Source: Aurantiacibacter luteus (GTDB lineage Bacteria; Pseudomonadota; Alphaproteobacteria; Sphingomonadales; Sphingomonadaceae). From it: a DNA stretch of 64,000 nt. The notes under the pieces were generated by a model. The model worked only from the letters and a program-made list of their open reading frames with translations, was not told where the DNA came from and ran no database searches. The stretch lies in the NCBI RefSeq assembly GCF_001010945.1, contig NZ_LBHB01000001.1:1178001-1242000 (forward strand), in the 5' to 3' direction. Position 1 is the stretch's first letter. Each line of letters starts with the position of its first letter. A program made the position numbers and the translations under genes. This document shows positions 51,362 through 59,677 of the stretch, in pieces.

Positions 51362-51432
51362 CTTCGACAGGCTCAGGATGAGCGGAGCTTGGGTGGTGGC
51401 GCGGCATCCTTCGACAAGCTCAGGATGAGCGG
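51362..51432. repeat. Tandem pair of 24-bp repeats
   Basis: Two direct copies (51362-51385 and 51409-51432) inside a 47-bp unit GGCGCGGCATCCTTCGACA.GCTCAGGATGAGCGG repeated twice. One base (g/a) distinguishes the copies. They lie between the GIY-YIG gene and the end of the GT2 gene. Confidence 0.8.
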
Positions 51433-51455
51433 GGGTCAGGGGATGGATGCCTGAC

Positions 51456-52598
51456 CTACCGGAACCGTCCCCACACGAACTTGCTCGATAGCGCGTAATT
51501 CCACACGCTGGCGATCACCACGCCGACCAGCGCGGCCAACCACCAGACCACGCCCTGATCGTTGAGCACGGTCGCCACCGCCACGTTGGCGAATGCGCCG
51601 ACCGAGCAGGCGCCGCAGAACTTGAGCCAGCCCCAGAAGAACCCGTCCGGTCCGGTCAGCTTCTTGTCGCGGTAGGTCAGCAGGTTGTTGAGCCAGAAGT
51701 TGAAAGTCATGGCCACCATCGTCGCGATGGCCTGGGCCCAGCCAAAGGCGATGGTCTCAGGCCAGTAGATGGTCGCGAGCACGGCCATGTGGACGAACAC
51801 ACCGAGCCCGCCGACGAGCCCAAACAGCACGAAGCGCGTGGGCACCCAGCGGCCGAAATAGCGCTCGGCCAGGCCGGCGACGAAATCGAGGACCACCCCG
51901 TGATCGAGCTTGCTTTCCCCGGCGAGGCGTTCGGCGAATTTCAACGGGAATTCCTTTACACGAAGGCGCGGCTCGGCGGTGGCGAGGATGTCGAGCATGA
52001 TCTTGAAGCCTATGCCCGAAAGGTTGACGGCCTGTTGCCGCAGCTGCTCGGTCCGCAGCAGGAAGAAGCCGCTCATGGCGTCGGTCAGCTCGGTACCGGT
52101 AAGCTTGCGGGCGAGCGCGTTGGCGATCCGGCTGCCCTGCTCGCGGCCCTTGCTCGCAAGGCCGTCGGCATTGCCCCCCACGGCGAAGCGGCTGGCGTAG
52201 GCGAGGTCGTAGGCGCCCGATTTCACCGCGGCGAGCATCTCCACCAGCAGCGCGGGGTCGTGCTGGTGGTCGGCATCCATCACCGCCACGAACGGCGCGG
52301 CGGTGGCGCACATGCCCTCGATCGCCGCGCTGGCGAGGCCGCGGCGGCCGATGCGCTGGATCACGCGGATTCGCGGGTCGGCGCGGCCGATGCGGCGCGC
52401 TTCCTCGGCGGTGCCGTCGTGCGAGTTGTCGTCGACGAAGACCGCTTCCCAGCCCGTCGGCCCCAGCGCCGCTTCCAGCCGCGCGACCATCGGAGCGATG
52501 TTGGCGCGCTCGTTCAGCGTCGGCAGGACGACGGCGAGTTCCAGCTCGCGAGTGGCGGCATCGGCGGCGGTGGAAAGGTCGGTGTGGCTCATGTCCAT
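51456..52598 (-). CDS. GT2 glycosyltransferase fused to GtrA-like membrane domain
   Basis: 380 residues. GT2 domain (about 20-250) with AVVLPTLNERANIAPMV, FVDDNSHDGTAEEA and AVMDADHQHDP (DxD). C-terminal GtrA domain (about 255-378, four helices, RFVLFGLVGGLGVFVHMAVL...NFWLNNLLTYRD). This is the dolichol-phosphate mannosyltransferase/GtrA arrangement of polyprenyl-phosphate sugar synthases. Could supply the donor for the PMT protein at 49703. Confidence 0.9.
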   Translation of the reverse strand: MDMSHTDLSTAADAATRELELAVVLPTLNERANIAPMVARLEAALGPTGWEAVFVDDNSHDGTAEEARRIGRADPRIRVIQRIGRRGLASAAIEGMCATAAPFVAVMDADHQHDPALLVEMLAAVKSGAYDLAYASRFAVGGNADGLASKGREQGSRIANALARKLTGTELTDAMSGFFLLRTEQLRQQAVNLSGIGFKIMLDILATAEPRLRVKEFPLKFAERLAGESKLDHGVVLDFVAGLAERYFGRWVPTRFVLFGLVGGLGVFVHMAVLATIYWPETIAFGWAQAIATMVAMTFNFWLNNLLTYRDKKLTGPDGFFWGWLKFCGACSVGAFANVAVATVLNDQGVVWWLAALVGVVIASVWNYALSSKFVWGRFR

Positions 52599-52645
52599 GC
52601 CCGCTGGCTAGCGCGAAATGTTAACCATGTGGTTTACGCGGGCGG

Positions 52646-53704
52646 TCAAAGCCGCGCCAGCACCGCATCGCCGATCTCGCGCGTGCCCGCCGTGCCGCCG
52701 AGGTCGCCGCCGCGCACCCCGTCCGCCAGCGCCTGCGATACGGCGCGCTCGACGCGGGCGGCATCCTCTTCGCGGCCCAGCGAGTGGCGCAGCAGCATGG
52801 CGAGGCTCAGGATCATGGCCATGGGATTGGCCTCGCCCTGCCCGGCAATGTCCGGCGCGCTGCCGTGGATGGGCTCGTAGAGGCCGAAGGTGCCAAACTG
52901 CGTCTGCCGCTCCCCCAGCGCCGCACTGGCGAGGAGGCCGATCGAGCCCACGCACATGCTCGCCTGGTCGGACAGGATGTCGCCGAACAGGTTGCCCGTC
53001 ACCACCACGTCGAACTGGCCGGGGTTCTTCACCAGCTGCATCGCGGCATTGTCCACGTACATGTGGCTGAGCTCGACATCGGGATATTCGGCGTGCGTCT
53101 CGATCACGACATCGCGCCATAGCTGACTGGTTTCGAGGACGTTTGCCTTGTCGACGCTGCACAGCCGGCCGTTGCGCCCCCGCGCCGCGCGGAAGGCGAC
53201 GTGGGCGATGCGGCGCACCTCGTCCTCGGCATAGGACATGAAGTCGAACCCTTGTCGCCGACCGTCATCCAGCGTCCGCATGGCCTTTTCGCCGAAATAG
53301 ACGTCGCCGTTTAGCTCGCGCACGATCAGCAGGTCGATTTCGGCCGCGATTTCAGGGCGAAGCGCGCTCATGCTCTCAAGGCCTGCGAACATGGTCGCCG
53401 GGCGCAGGTTGGCGAACAGGCCGAGCGCCGAGCGCAAACCGAGAATGGCCTGTTCGGGCCGCAGGTGGCGTTCCAGAGCGTCGCAGGCGGGATCGCCCAC
53501 CGCGCCGAACAGCACGCCATCGGCGGCGCGCGCCATGTCGAGCGTCTCTTCGGGCAGCGGATGGCCGTGGCGGCGATAGGCCGCGCCGCCGACGTCGCCC
53601 TCGAACACCACCAGCCCCGGCAGGTCGAGGGCTGCGAGCACGCGGCGCGCCTCGGCCATGATCTCGGGCCCGATACCGTCCCCGGCGAAACACGCGATCT
53701 TCAT
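52646..53704 (-). CDS. leuB: 3-isopropylmalate dehydrogenase
   Basis: 352 residues from the ATG at 53704 ([23 protein letters not shown]). NAD-binding isocitrate/isopropylmalate dehydrogenase fold: [12 protein letters not shown], the metal region [17 protein letters not shown] and the C-terminal [24 protein letters not shown]. Third step of leucine synthesis. Overlapping upstream frame is recO shadow. recO starts 1 nt upstream of it in the same direction. Confidence 0.95.
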   Translation of the reverse strand: MKIACFAGDGIGPEIMAEARRVLAALDLPGLVVFEGDVGGAAYRRHGHPLPEETLDMARAADGVLFGAVGDPACDALERHLRPEQAILGLRSALGLFANLRPATMFAGLESMSALRPEIAAEIDLLIVRELNGDVYFGEKAMRTLDDGRRQGFDFMSYAEDEVRRIAHVAFRAARGRNGRLCSVDKANVLETSQLWRDVVIETHAEYPDVELSHMYVDNAAMQLVKNPGQFDVVVTGNLFGDILSDQASMCVGSIGLLASAALGERQTQFGTFGLYEPIHGSAPDIAGQGEANPMAMILSLAMLLRHSLGREEDAARVERAVSQALADGVRGGDLGGTAGTREIGDAVLARL

Positions 53705-53705
53705 C

Positions 53706-54305
53706 TCAGGCGATCCGTCCCAGCAAGCCGCGCAGCCGCGCGCGGGCCGCCATAACATCGCCGCGCCGGTCGGCAAGCAGGTAGTGCTCGAGCGGCGGGC
53801 CGAGCGCATCCATAGCCTCCAGCACCTGCGGCAGGTCGCCCTGCGGCCTGCCTGTCGCCCCGCCGTAGCCCAGCTCGCGCAGCAGAAGTGCCTCGTAACC
53901 GACCAGCGCGCTGGCCCATCCCCGCGCGCTCGGCGCATGGCACACGGCTTCCAGCGTGCCCGACAGCGCCTCGTAGAGCGTGGGATAGGGCTGGCGTTCG
54001 GGAAGCGCGGTGGCGGTCAGCGCGCAGACCCAGCCGATGGCGGCAGCGGCGAGCGGCTCGCCCAGCCACGGCCCTCGGCTGGCGACCAGCTCCGCCTTCG
54101 CGAAAGGCAGCTGGCTCTCGCTGCGGGCGGAGAGTTGCAGGTCCACCGCGTTGCCGGGGATCATAACCGGCCTGAGCAAGCGTCCGCGCCCGCCCGCGAC
54201 GTAGCCGGCGACGAGGCCGAAGTCCGCCGTCAGGAAGCGTGCGACCACGGCCGTTTCGCCGTGCTGGCGGGCGGCGACGAGGATGGCGGGGGCGCGCACA
54301 TGCAT
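53706..54305 (-). CDS. recO: DNA repair protein RecO
   Basis: 199 residues with N-terminal OB-fold ([32 protein letters not shown]) and helical middle ([15 protein letters not shown]). Shorter than the usual ~240 residues because the four-Cys zinc region is absent and the C-terminus is trimmed, though the frame is intact. RecO works with RecF and RecR at gaps. Just upstream of leuB. Confidence 0.85.
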   Translation of the reverse strand: MHVRAPAILVAARQHGETAVVARFLTADFGLVAGYVAGGRGRLLRPVMIPGNAVDLQLSARSESQLPFAKAELVASRGPWLGEPLAAAAIGWVCALTATALPERQPYPTLYEALSGTLEAVCHAPSARGWASALVGYEALLLRELGYGGATGRPQGDLPQVLEAMDALGPPLEHYLLADRRGDVMAARARLRGLLGRIA

Positions 54306-54345
54306 GGCCGCGACCTTGGCGCAGCCTCAGCGCACGGGCAACAGG

Positions 54346-54600
54346 TCAGGCGGCGACTGGGGCGATGTCCGGCTTGCGGGGCGGCTGCCGTTCGGCATCG
54401 GGTGCGCGCTTGCGGCCCATGGTCCAGTTCCCCTGCATCCGCACCTGCGGATTGGGCGCGCACCAGATTTCGCCCGTCGCATCGATGGCCGTCACCCACA
54501 CGAGGTGGTGTTCGGGCCCATAGTCGATAATGGCCACGGCCTGGCCATCTCCCTTGTCGAGTACATGGAGCGGGATTGGCGGATTGAGCTGGGTGAACAT
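54346..54600 (-). CDS. Small conserved-looking protein, function unknown
   Basis: 84 residues, MFTQLNPPIPLHVLDKGDGQAVAIIDYGPEHHLVWVTAID. The front half is a compact beta-rich stretch, the C-terminus is Arg/Pro-rich and unstructured (RKRAPDAERQPPRKPD). Upstream of recO with a 40-nt gap. I recall similar proteins in sphingomonads; no function assigned. Confidence 0.7.
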   Translation of the reverse strand: MFTQLNPPIPLHVLDKGDGQAVAIIDYGPEHHLVWVTAIDATGEIWCAPNPQVRMQGNWTMGRKRAPDAERQPPRKPDIAPVAA

Positions 54601-54666
54601 GGCACTTGCCCCTTCATTAGCCTAATGGCCGAAAGGGCGGCAGCGTTCCCCGCGACTTGCGATTGC

Positions 54667-54927
54667 CTAATCGGACGTGCTGCCGGCGATCTTCGCTTCG
54701 AGCGCGGCGAGCCGGGCCTCCAGCACGTCGACCTTCTCGCGCGCCAGGCCGGCCATGTCCTTGACCGCGTCGAATTCCTCGCGGCTGACGAAATCGAGGC
54801 CGCCCAGCGCCTCCTTCATCCGCTCACGCGCACCGTCGCGCGCCTCGCGCCCCATGCCCGCTAGCGTGCCCGCGGCGGAGTTGGCGATCTTGACGAAGTC
54901 GGCGATGATGGGGTTTTCGCTTTGCAT
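54667..54927 (-). CDS. UbiK-like accessory factor (YqiC/BMFP family)
   Basis: 86 residues from the ATG at 54927 (MQSENPIIADFVKIANSAAGTLAGMGREARDGARERM). N-terminal amphipathic helix, then a C-terminal coiled coil (VSREEFDAVKDMAGLAREKVDVLEARLAALEAKIAG), the BMFP/UbiK layout. Ubiquinone-biosynthesis accessory in E. coli. Frame extends further upstream without sense. Confidence 0.75.
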   Translation of the reverse strand: MQSENPIIADFVKIANSAAGTLAGMGREARDGARERMKEALGGLDFVSREEFDAVKDMAGLAREKVDVLEARLAALEAKIAGSTSD

Positions 54928-54966
54928 GGGGGCTATGTGGAGAACTCGGCAGGATTGCGCAAGTAT

Positions 54967-55058
54967 CGGACCGAAGGTCCGCAAGCGCGAACGTGCGCCC
55001 GCAGCGGGCGCATCTTCGAAGCGTATCTAGCGATGACGAGCCCGCGGAGGCGGGCTCG
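54967..55058. other. Three stem-loops in the UbiK-TspO spacer
   Basis: CGGACCGAAGGTCCG (54967-54981, 6-bp stem), TGCGCCCGCAGCGGGCGCA (54994-55012, 8 bp) and GAGCCCGCGGAGGCGGGCTC (55038-55057, 8 bp). No T-run follows any of them on either strand. Possibly fragments of repeat elements; the 142-nt gap holds nothing else. Confidence 0.5.
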
Positions 55059-55069
55059 CAAAACAAACC

Positions 55070-55621
55070 CTACAACTCGAAACTTTGCACCGCGCCCGCA
55101 TCTTTCGCGCCGCTCGCGTCGGGGTTCAGTTCGAGGAACTGCCAGTTGAGCACCGCGGCAAAGGTGATCCAGGCGAGGTAGGGCAGCATCAGCAGCCCCG
55201 CCCACTTGCGCACGCGGAAAAACAGCACGGTCGTGATCGCCGCAAGCACGATCATCCCCACGATGATGTACAGCGCCGCCTCGATCCGGTGCTGGCCGAA
55301 GAACACGGGCGACCAGGCGAGATTCACCGCGAACTGCACCAGGAAGGCGAGGATCGCCCGGCCGCGCACGCGCGAGCCCCAGGCGGCGCAGACGAGCGCG
55401 AAGGCGAAGCCCATCAGCGCGTAGAGCACCGCCCAGACGATGCCGAAGAGCCTGGGCGGCGGGAAGATGGCGGGCTTGGTGAGCGACTGGAACCACGCAC
55501 TCGACGGGTCGCCGCCGAGTTGCCCCGAAGCGAAGCCCAGCAGCATCGTCAGCGGCACGAGGAACAGCGCCCAGCGGATCAGGCTGGCGCGAAGCTGGGC
55601 AGGCGAGGCGAGGCGATTCAT
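55070..55621 (-). CDS. tspO: TspO/MBR family membrane protein
   Basis: 183 residues from the ATG at 55621, five helices. Core KPAIFPPPRLFGIVWAVLYALMGFAFALV, NLAWSPVFFGQHRIEAAL and MLPYLAWITFAAVLNWQFLELN. Binds tetrapyrroles in bacteria, regulating pigment expression in Rhodobacter. A longer frame starts in the flanking region. Confidence 0.92.
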   Translation of the reverse strand: MNRLASPAQLRASLIRWALFLVPLTMLLGFASGQLGGDPSSAWFQSLTKPAIFPPPRLFGIVWAVLYALMGFAFALVCAAWGSRVRGRAILAFLVQFAVNLAWSPVFFGQHRIEAALYIIVGMIVLAAITTVLFFRVRKWAGLLMLPYLAWITFAAVLNWQFLELNPDASGAKDAGAVQSFEL

Positions 55622-55727
55622 GGGCTCTCCGGGCGGCGCGATTCGGCCTGCCGGCGAATGTGGCGAGCGCACGAGCGGGTGGCAAGCAGGCTCGAGACCG
55701 GTGTCCGCCCGCGGGGCACCTGCCCGG

Positions 55728-56510
55728 TCAACGTCGGCTGCCGCGCACCGCGTGGACGAGAAATTCTACGTTGCCCTCGGTTCCGGTGATGGGGCTCTCG
55801 ATCAGGCCCGCGACGCGCCAGCCCACGCCCTCCAGCCATTCCGCCACCTCGTCGCAGACGCGTGCGTGCAGCGCCGGATCGCGCACGATACCGCCCTTGC
55901 CGACCTCGCCCTTGGCCACCTCGAACTGCGGCTTTATCAGCGCCACCAGCCGCGCGTCGCCCGCGGCCAGCGCGAGGGGCACCTCCAGCACCTTGGCGAG
56001 CCCGATGAAGCTGGCATCGCACACCACCCAGTCGCAATCGGCATCGATCATCATCGGGGTCAGCGCGCGGGCATTGGTCTGTTCGAGCACGGTTACGCGC
56101 GGGTCCTGCCGCAGCTTCCAGGCGAGCTGGTTGGTGCCCACGTCCACCGCGAAGACCCGCGACGCTCCGTGGTGCAGCAGCACCTCGGTAAAGCCTCCCG
56201 TCGAGCTGCCGATGTCCATCGCCACCGCTCCCCCGGCGTCGAGGCCGAACTCGCGGATGGCGTGGTCGAGCTTCATGCCGCCGCGCCCGACCCAAGGGTG
56301 ATCGCGCCCGCGCACCTCGATCACGGCATCGGCGAAGACCTGGTGTCCGGCCTTGGTCATCCGTTCCAGCCGGTTGGCAGGCCCGGCAAAGACGAGGCCC
56401 GCCATGATGAGCGCCTGCGCGCGCGTGCGGCTCTCCGCTTCGCCGCGCTCCACGAGCAACTGGTCGATCCTGACCTTGCCGGGTCTTTGCGGGGGCTTGT
56501 CCTCGTTCAT
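55728..56510 (-). CDS. tlyA: TlyA family rRNA (cytidine-2'-O)-methyltransferase
   Basis: 260 residues from the ATG at 56510. N-terminal S4-like domain (VRIDQLLVERGEAESRTRAQALIMAGLV), then an FtsJ fold: HPWVGRGGMKLDHAI, MDIGSSTGGFTEVLLHHGASRVFAVDVGTNQ, and LIKPQFEVAKGEV with the catalytic Lys. Methylates 16S/23S rRNA in actinobacteria; hemolysin annotations are historical. Followed by the TspO gene. Confidence 0.92.
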   Translation of the reverse strand: MNEDKPPQRPGKVRIDQLLVERGEAESRTRAQALIMAGLVFAGPANRLERMTKAGHQVFADAVIEVRGRDHPWVGRGGMKLDHAIREFGLDAGGAVAMDIGSSTGGFTEVLLHHGASRVFAVDVGTNQLAWKLRQDPRVTVLEQTNARALTPMMIDADCDWVVCDASFIGLAKVLEVPLALAAGDARLVALIKPQFEVAKGEVGKGGIVRDPALHARVCDEVAEWLEGVGWRVAGLIESPITGTEGNVEFLVHAVRGSRR

Positions 56511-56601
56511 GGGCTTGGCGATAGGGGTGCGGAACCGTGCGTGCCAGTGGCTTGTTGCCCAAGGCATGACCGATCCCGTTTCCCGAGGTAGCCGCGCCAG
56601 C

Positions 56602-57156
56602 ATGATCCGCCGTTCCGTATCCGCCATCGCCCTCGTCGGCACGCTGGCGCTCAGCGCCTGCATCCCCCCCTCGCCCGAGCCGACGCCGGTGCCCACGCCC
56701 TCGCCCACAGCATCGCCCGTCGTCCAGCCGATCCCCGAGCCGGTCGCGGTACCCAGCTACGACAACTGGATGGACTATCCGGCGACGCCCGGCGACTGGA
56801 CCTATCGCAGCGCGGGCACCACCACGCAGGCGCTGTTCGGCGAGGCTAATCAAGGCGCGCGCCTGACGATCAGCTGCGACAGGTCGACCCGCCGGGTGAC
56901 CATCGCCCGCGCCGGCAGCGCCACCGGACAAGTCGCCATGACCATCCGCACCGAGACGCAGGACCGCGCGCTGACCGCGGGCACGATGGCAGGCGGCACG
57001 CCGACGATCGCGGCGCAGCTTTCGGCCAGCGACGGCCTGCTCGACGCGATGGCCTTTACCAAGGGCCGCTTCGCGCTGGAGGTGCCGGGCACGAGCACGC
57101 TCTACGTGCCGGCCTATCCGGAAATCTCGCGCGTGGTGGAGGACTGCCGGGGCTGA
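56602..57156 (+). CDS. Putative lipoprotein
   Basis: 184 residues from the ATG at 56602 (MIRRSVSAIALVGTLALSAC), lipobox LSAC. A Pro/Thr-rich spacer (PSPEPTPVPTPSPTASP) follows, then a domain with WMDYPATPGDWTYRSAGTTTQALFGE and EISRVVEDCRG. No family known to me. Divergent from tlyA. Confidence 0.8.
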   Translation: MIRRSVSAIALVGTLALSACIPPSPEPTPVPTPSPTASPVVQPIPEPVAVPSYDNWMDYPATPGDWTYRSAGTTTQALFGEANQGARLTISCDRSTRRVTIARAGSATGQVAMTIRTETQDRALTAGTMAGGTPTIAAQLSASDGLLDAMAFTKGRFALEVPGTSTLYVPAYPEISRVVEDCRG

Positions 57157-57316
57157 AACCGGAATGGTCGATCCTGACAGTGAATAAGCGAAATACAAGG
57201 CTTGTTTTCGTGGCCGCGCTGACTCACATATTGCGTCAAGACCGGCGGTGATCGGCGGTCCCGGGCCCCGGTGAAACGGCGGTTCTTGGCTTACAAGCGC
57301 GAAAGGAGGTGATCCG

Positions 57317-57373
57317 ATGTCTCATGGTTCAGCAGGGAGGTCGGTGACGATCCACGCGGAGCATATTCGGTAA
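57317..57373 (+). CDS. 18-codon ORF with perfect anti-16S ribosome-binding site
   Basis: ATG to TAA encodes MSHGSAGRSVTIHAEHIR. AAAGGAGGTGATCC (57302-57315) just upstream is complementary over 14 nt to the usual 16S rRNA 3' end, with 1 nt between it and the ATG. A strong hairpin follows at 57431. It could be a real microprotein, a leader peptide, or an RNA that binds ribosomes. The 324-nt gap 57157-57480 contains nothing else clear. Confidence 0.5.
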   Translation: MSHGSAGRSVTIHAEHIR

Positions 57374-57430
57374 TCTCTTCTTTTGCCGAGTAAGGCTACG
57401 TGGGCGGTCGACACGGCCGCTGACCATGCG

Positions 57431-57470
57431 AAGGCCAGTTCCACCCCGGTGGAGCTGGCCTTCTCATTTG
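57431..57470. terminator. Strong hairpin between convergent transcripts
   Basis: 14-bp stem with one G-U (57431-57444 with 57449-57462, AAGGCCAGTTCCAC arm) and 4-nt loop, then CTCATTT on the plus strand. Lies 18 nt beyond the META gene stop, so it can serve both strands. Confidence 0.7.
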
Positions 57471-57480
57471 GTGCGTCCGG

Positions 57481-57918
57481 TCAGAGTTGGCGGAAGGCGA
57501 TGCCGGTCGGCGGTTGCAGGAAGTTCATCCGACCCTCGCCCGGCCGGGCGATCGAAAAGGTCGCGTTGGCCATCAATTCGGGGCCGATCTCCTCGGGCAG
57601 GGTGCCGAGGCAGGGCTGGCCCGAAAAACGCCCTTCGCTCCCCTGGAAAATCGGCTGGTAGGCATCGTTGGCCGCGACGCGCAGGGTGTAGGTGCCGGAG
57701 ACGGTGCGGCAGCCGAAGCGCCCTTCGAAACGCGAACCCGAGAAGCTGACATAAAAATCGTTGCGGTCGGAGACGTTGACGCCGTTCACGTCGATGACCG
57801 CCCACCGCGTCCCGTCGAGAAATGTCGCGGGCGCGGACGGCACGGTTTCGCATCCGCCCAGCGCGAGGGCGGCGCAGGCCAGCGTGAAGCTTCCAACCAC
57901 GGTCTTGATACTCGCCAT
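57481..57918 (-). CDS. META-domain lipoprotein
   Basis: 145 residues. Signal sequence with lipobox LGGC (GSFTLACAALALGGCE). META-like fold: FLDGTRWAVIDVNGVNVSDRNDFYVSFSGSRFEGRFGCRTVSGTY...GTLPEEIGPELMANATFSI. HslJ-like proteins of this fold relate to envelope stress or novobiocin tolerance. Convergent with the ORF at 57317. Confidence 0.85.
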   Translation of the reverse strand: MASIKTVVGSFTLACAALALGGCETVPSAPATFLDGTRWAVIDVNGVNVSDRNDFYVSFSGSRFEGRFGCRTVSGTYTLRVAANDAYQPIFQGSEGRFSGQPCLGTLPEEIGPELMANATFSIARPGEGRMNFLQPPTGIAFRQL

Positions 57919-58078
57919 CTCATCGCTCCCTTTTCAGGTCGATTGGTCGATTGCAGGTCCAAACCCTTGAACCGGCTTTCGTTCCGCGCCGTGGACACCG
58001 TGCGCCAGGCCGCACCCGGCAGTCCCGCCCGCCGCGTCACCCTTGCCACCCCCGCCGCGCCCCGATAATCGCGCAGGC

Positions 58079-59158
58079 ATGGATTTCACCCGCCTCCCCC
58101 ATCCCGCTCCCGTCCCCGGCGCCACGCGCGAACAGGCGATTGCCGATCCCGGTTTCGGCAAGGTCTTCACCGACCACATGGTCTCGATCGACTACGACGC
58201 GGACAAGGGCGGCTGGCATAGCCCGACGCTCGGCCCGCGCGAACCCATCGCGCTCGATCCGGCGGCCTCGGTGCTGCACTACGCGCAGGAGATCTTCGAG
58301 GGGCTGAAGGCTTATCGGCTGGCGGACGGCACGATGGCGCTGTTCCGCCCCGATGCAAATGCGGCGCGCTTCAATCGCTCGGCCGAGCGGCTCGCCATGC
58401 CCGCCCTGCCCGAGGACGTGTTCGTCGAGGCGGTGCGGCAGGCGGTGCTGGCCGACAAGGACTGGTTTCCAGCGGTGGACGGCGGCTCGCTCTACGTGCG
58501 CCCCTTCATGTTCGCAAACGAGGCGTTCCTCGGCGTGCGCCCTGCGACGCGCTACAAGTTTCTTGTGATCCTCAGCCCCGCGGGCAACTACTTCAAATCC
58601 GGCGCGCCCGCCGTTTCCGTGTGGGTGAGCGACTACACCCGCGCCGCTCCCGGCGGCACCGGCGCTGCCAAGTGCGGCGGCAACTACGCTGCCAGCCTCG
58701 TGCCCACGGGCGAGGCGTTCGCGCGCGGGCACGACCAGACCGTCTTCCTCGACGCTGCCGAGCGCAAGTGGATCGAGGAGTTGGGCGGCATGAACCTGTT
58801 CTTCGTGTTCGACGACGGCACGATCCTGACGCCGCCCCTGCGCGGCACGATCCTGCCCGGCATCACCCGCGATTCGATCATCACCCTCGCCCGCGAACAA
58901 GGCCTGACGGTGCGCGAGGAAATGTACAGCCTCGATCAGTGGCGCGAGGATGCGGTCAGCGGCAGGCTGGTCGAGACCTTCGCCTGCGGCACCGCGGCTG
59001 TGGTGACGGCGGTGGGCAAGGTGGCGGGCCACGACGGCGAGTTCACCATCGGCAGCGGCGGCCCCGGCCAGCTGACGCAGACCCTGCGCGAGAAGCTCGT
59101 CGGCATCCAGCGCGGAACGGTCGAGGACACCCACGGCTGGGTCACGCGGCTGGGCTGA
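58079..59158 (+). CDS. ilvE: Branched-chain amino acid aminotransferase
   Basis: 359 residues from the ATG at 58079. Fold type IV PLP enzyme with Lys198 in GTGAAKCGGNYAASL, LHYAQEIFEGLKAYR and EELGGMNLFFVF. Transfers the amino group for Val, Leu and Ile synthesis. Followed by a LuxR gene 2 nt later. Confidence 0.95.
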   Translation: MDFTRLPHPAPVPGATREQAIADPGFGKVFTDHMVSIDYDADKGGWHSPTLGPREPIALDPAASVLHYAQEIFEGLKAYRLADGTMALFRPDANAARFNRSAERLAMPALPEDVFVEAVRQAVLADKDWFPAVDGGSLYVRPFMFANEAFLGVRPATRYKFLVILSPAGNYFKSGAPAVSVWVSDYTRAAPGGTGAAKCGGNYAASLVPTGEAFARGHDQTVFLDAAERKWIEELGGMNLFFVFDDGTILTPPLRGTILPGITRDSIITLAREQGLTVREEMYSLDQWREDAVSGRLVETFACGTAAVVTAVGKVAGHDGEFTIGSGGPGQLTQTLREKLVGIQRGTVEDTHGWVTRLG

Positions 59159-59160
59159 CG

Positions 59161-59583
59161 ATGCGGGCGACGATCCGCCCCGCCCTCACCTACGGCGCGC
59201 TGGCCGCGCTTGCCGCCCTGCTCCTCGCCTGGCTCGACTGGCGGCACGTCTCGCGCGACTGGTCGACCGAGTTCTACGTCGTTGTCGTCGCCCTGCTGTT
59301 TGCCGCGCTCGGCCTGTGGCTGGGCCACCGGCTCGCCCCGCGCGCCGCCGCCGCGCCCTTCGCTCGCAACGAGCGTGCCCTCGCCACCCTCGGCATCTCG
59401 CCGCGCGAGGTGGAGGTGCTGGACGAGCTGGCGCTGGGCAAGGCCAACAAGGTCATCGCCCGCGATCTCGGCATCAGCCCCAACACTGTGAAAACCCACC
59501 TCGCCCGCCTGTTCGAGAAGCTGGGCGCGGCCAACCGCACGGAGGCCATTGCCCGCGCGCGCGAGCTACATCTCTTGCCGTGA
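59161..59583 (+). CDS. Membrane-anchored LuxR-type transcription factor
   Basis: 140 residues. Two N-terminal membrane helices (about 8-25, TYGALAALAALLLAWLDW; about 38-56, EFYVVVVALLFAALGLWLG), then a LuxR HTH (about 78-137, LGISPREVEVLDELALGKANKVIARDLGISPNTVKTHLARLFEKLGAANRTEAIARAREL). No receiver domain. Precedes a DUF4199 membrane protein, a pairing I recall from this family. Confidence 0.88.
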   Translation: MRATIRPALTYGALAALAALLLAWLDWRHVSRDWSTEFYVVVVALLFAALGLWLGHRLAPRAAAAPFARNERALATLGISPREVEVLDELALGKANKVIARDLGISPNTVKTHLARLFEKLGAANRTEAIARARELHLLP

Positions 59584-59677
59584 ATTTGGGCGATCGGGGC
59601 GAAATCACCCAATCGGGCGATAGCCTTGCACCGCGCCGCTCGGCAGGCATGATGCTCCACGACAGGGAGTTCTTGCC

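Noticed and set aside
57302-57315. Fragment of a 16S rRNA gene on the minus strand
   Set aside because: Only the last 14 nt match; flanking bases do not resemble the 16S 3' region, so it is a ribosome-binding site match rather than an rRNA remnant.
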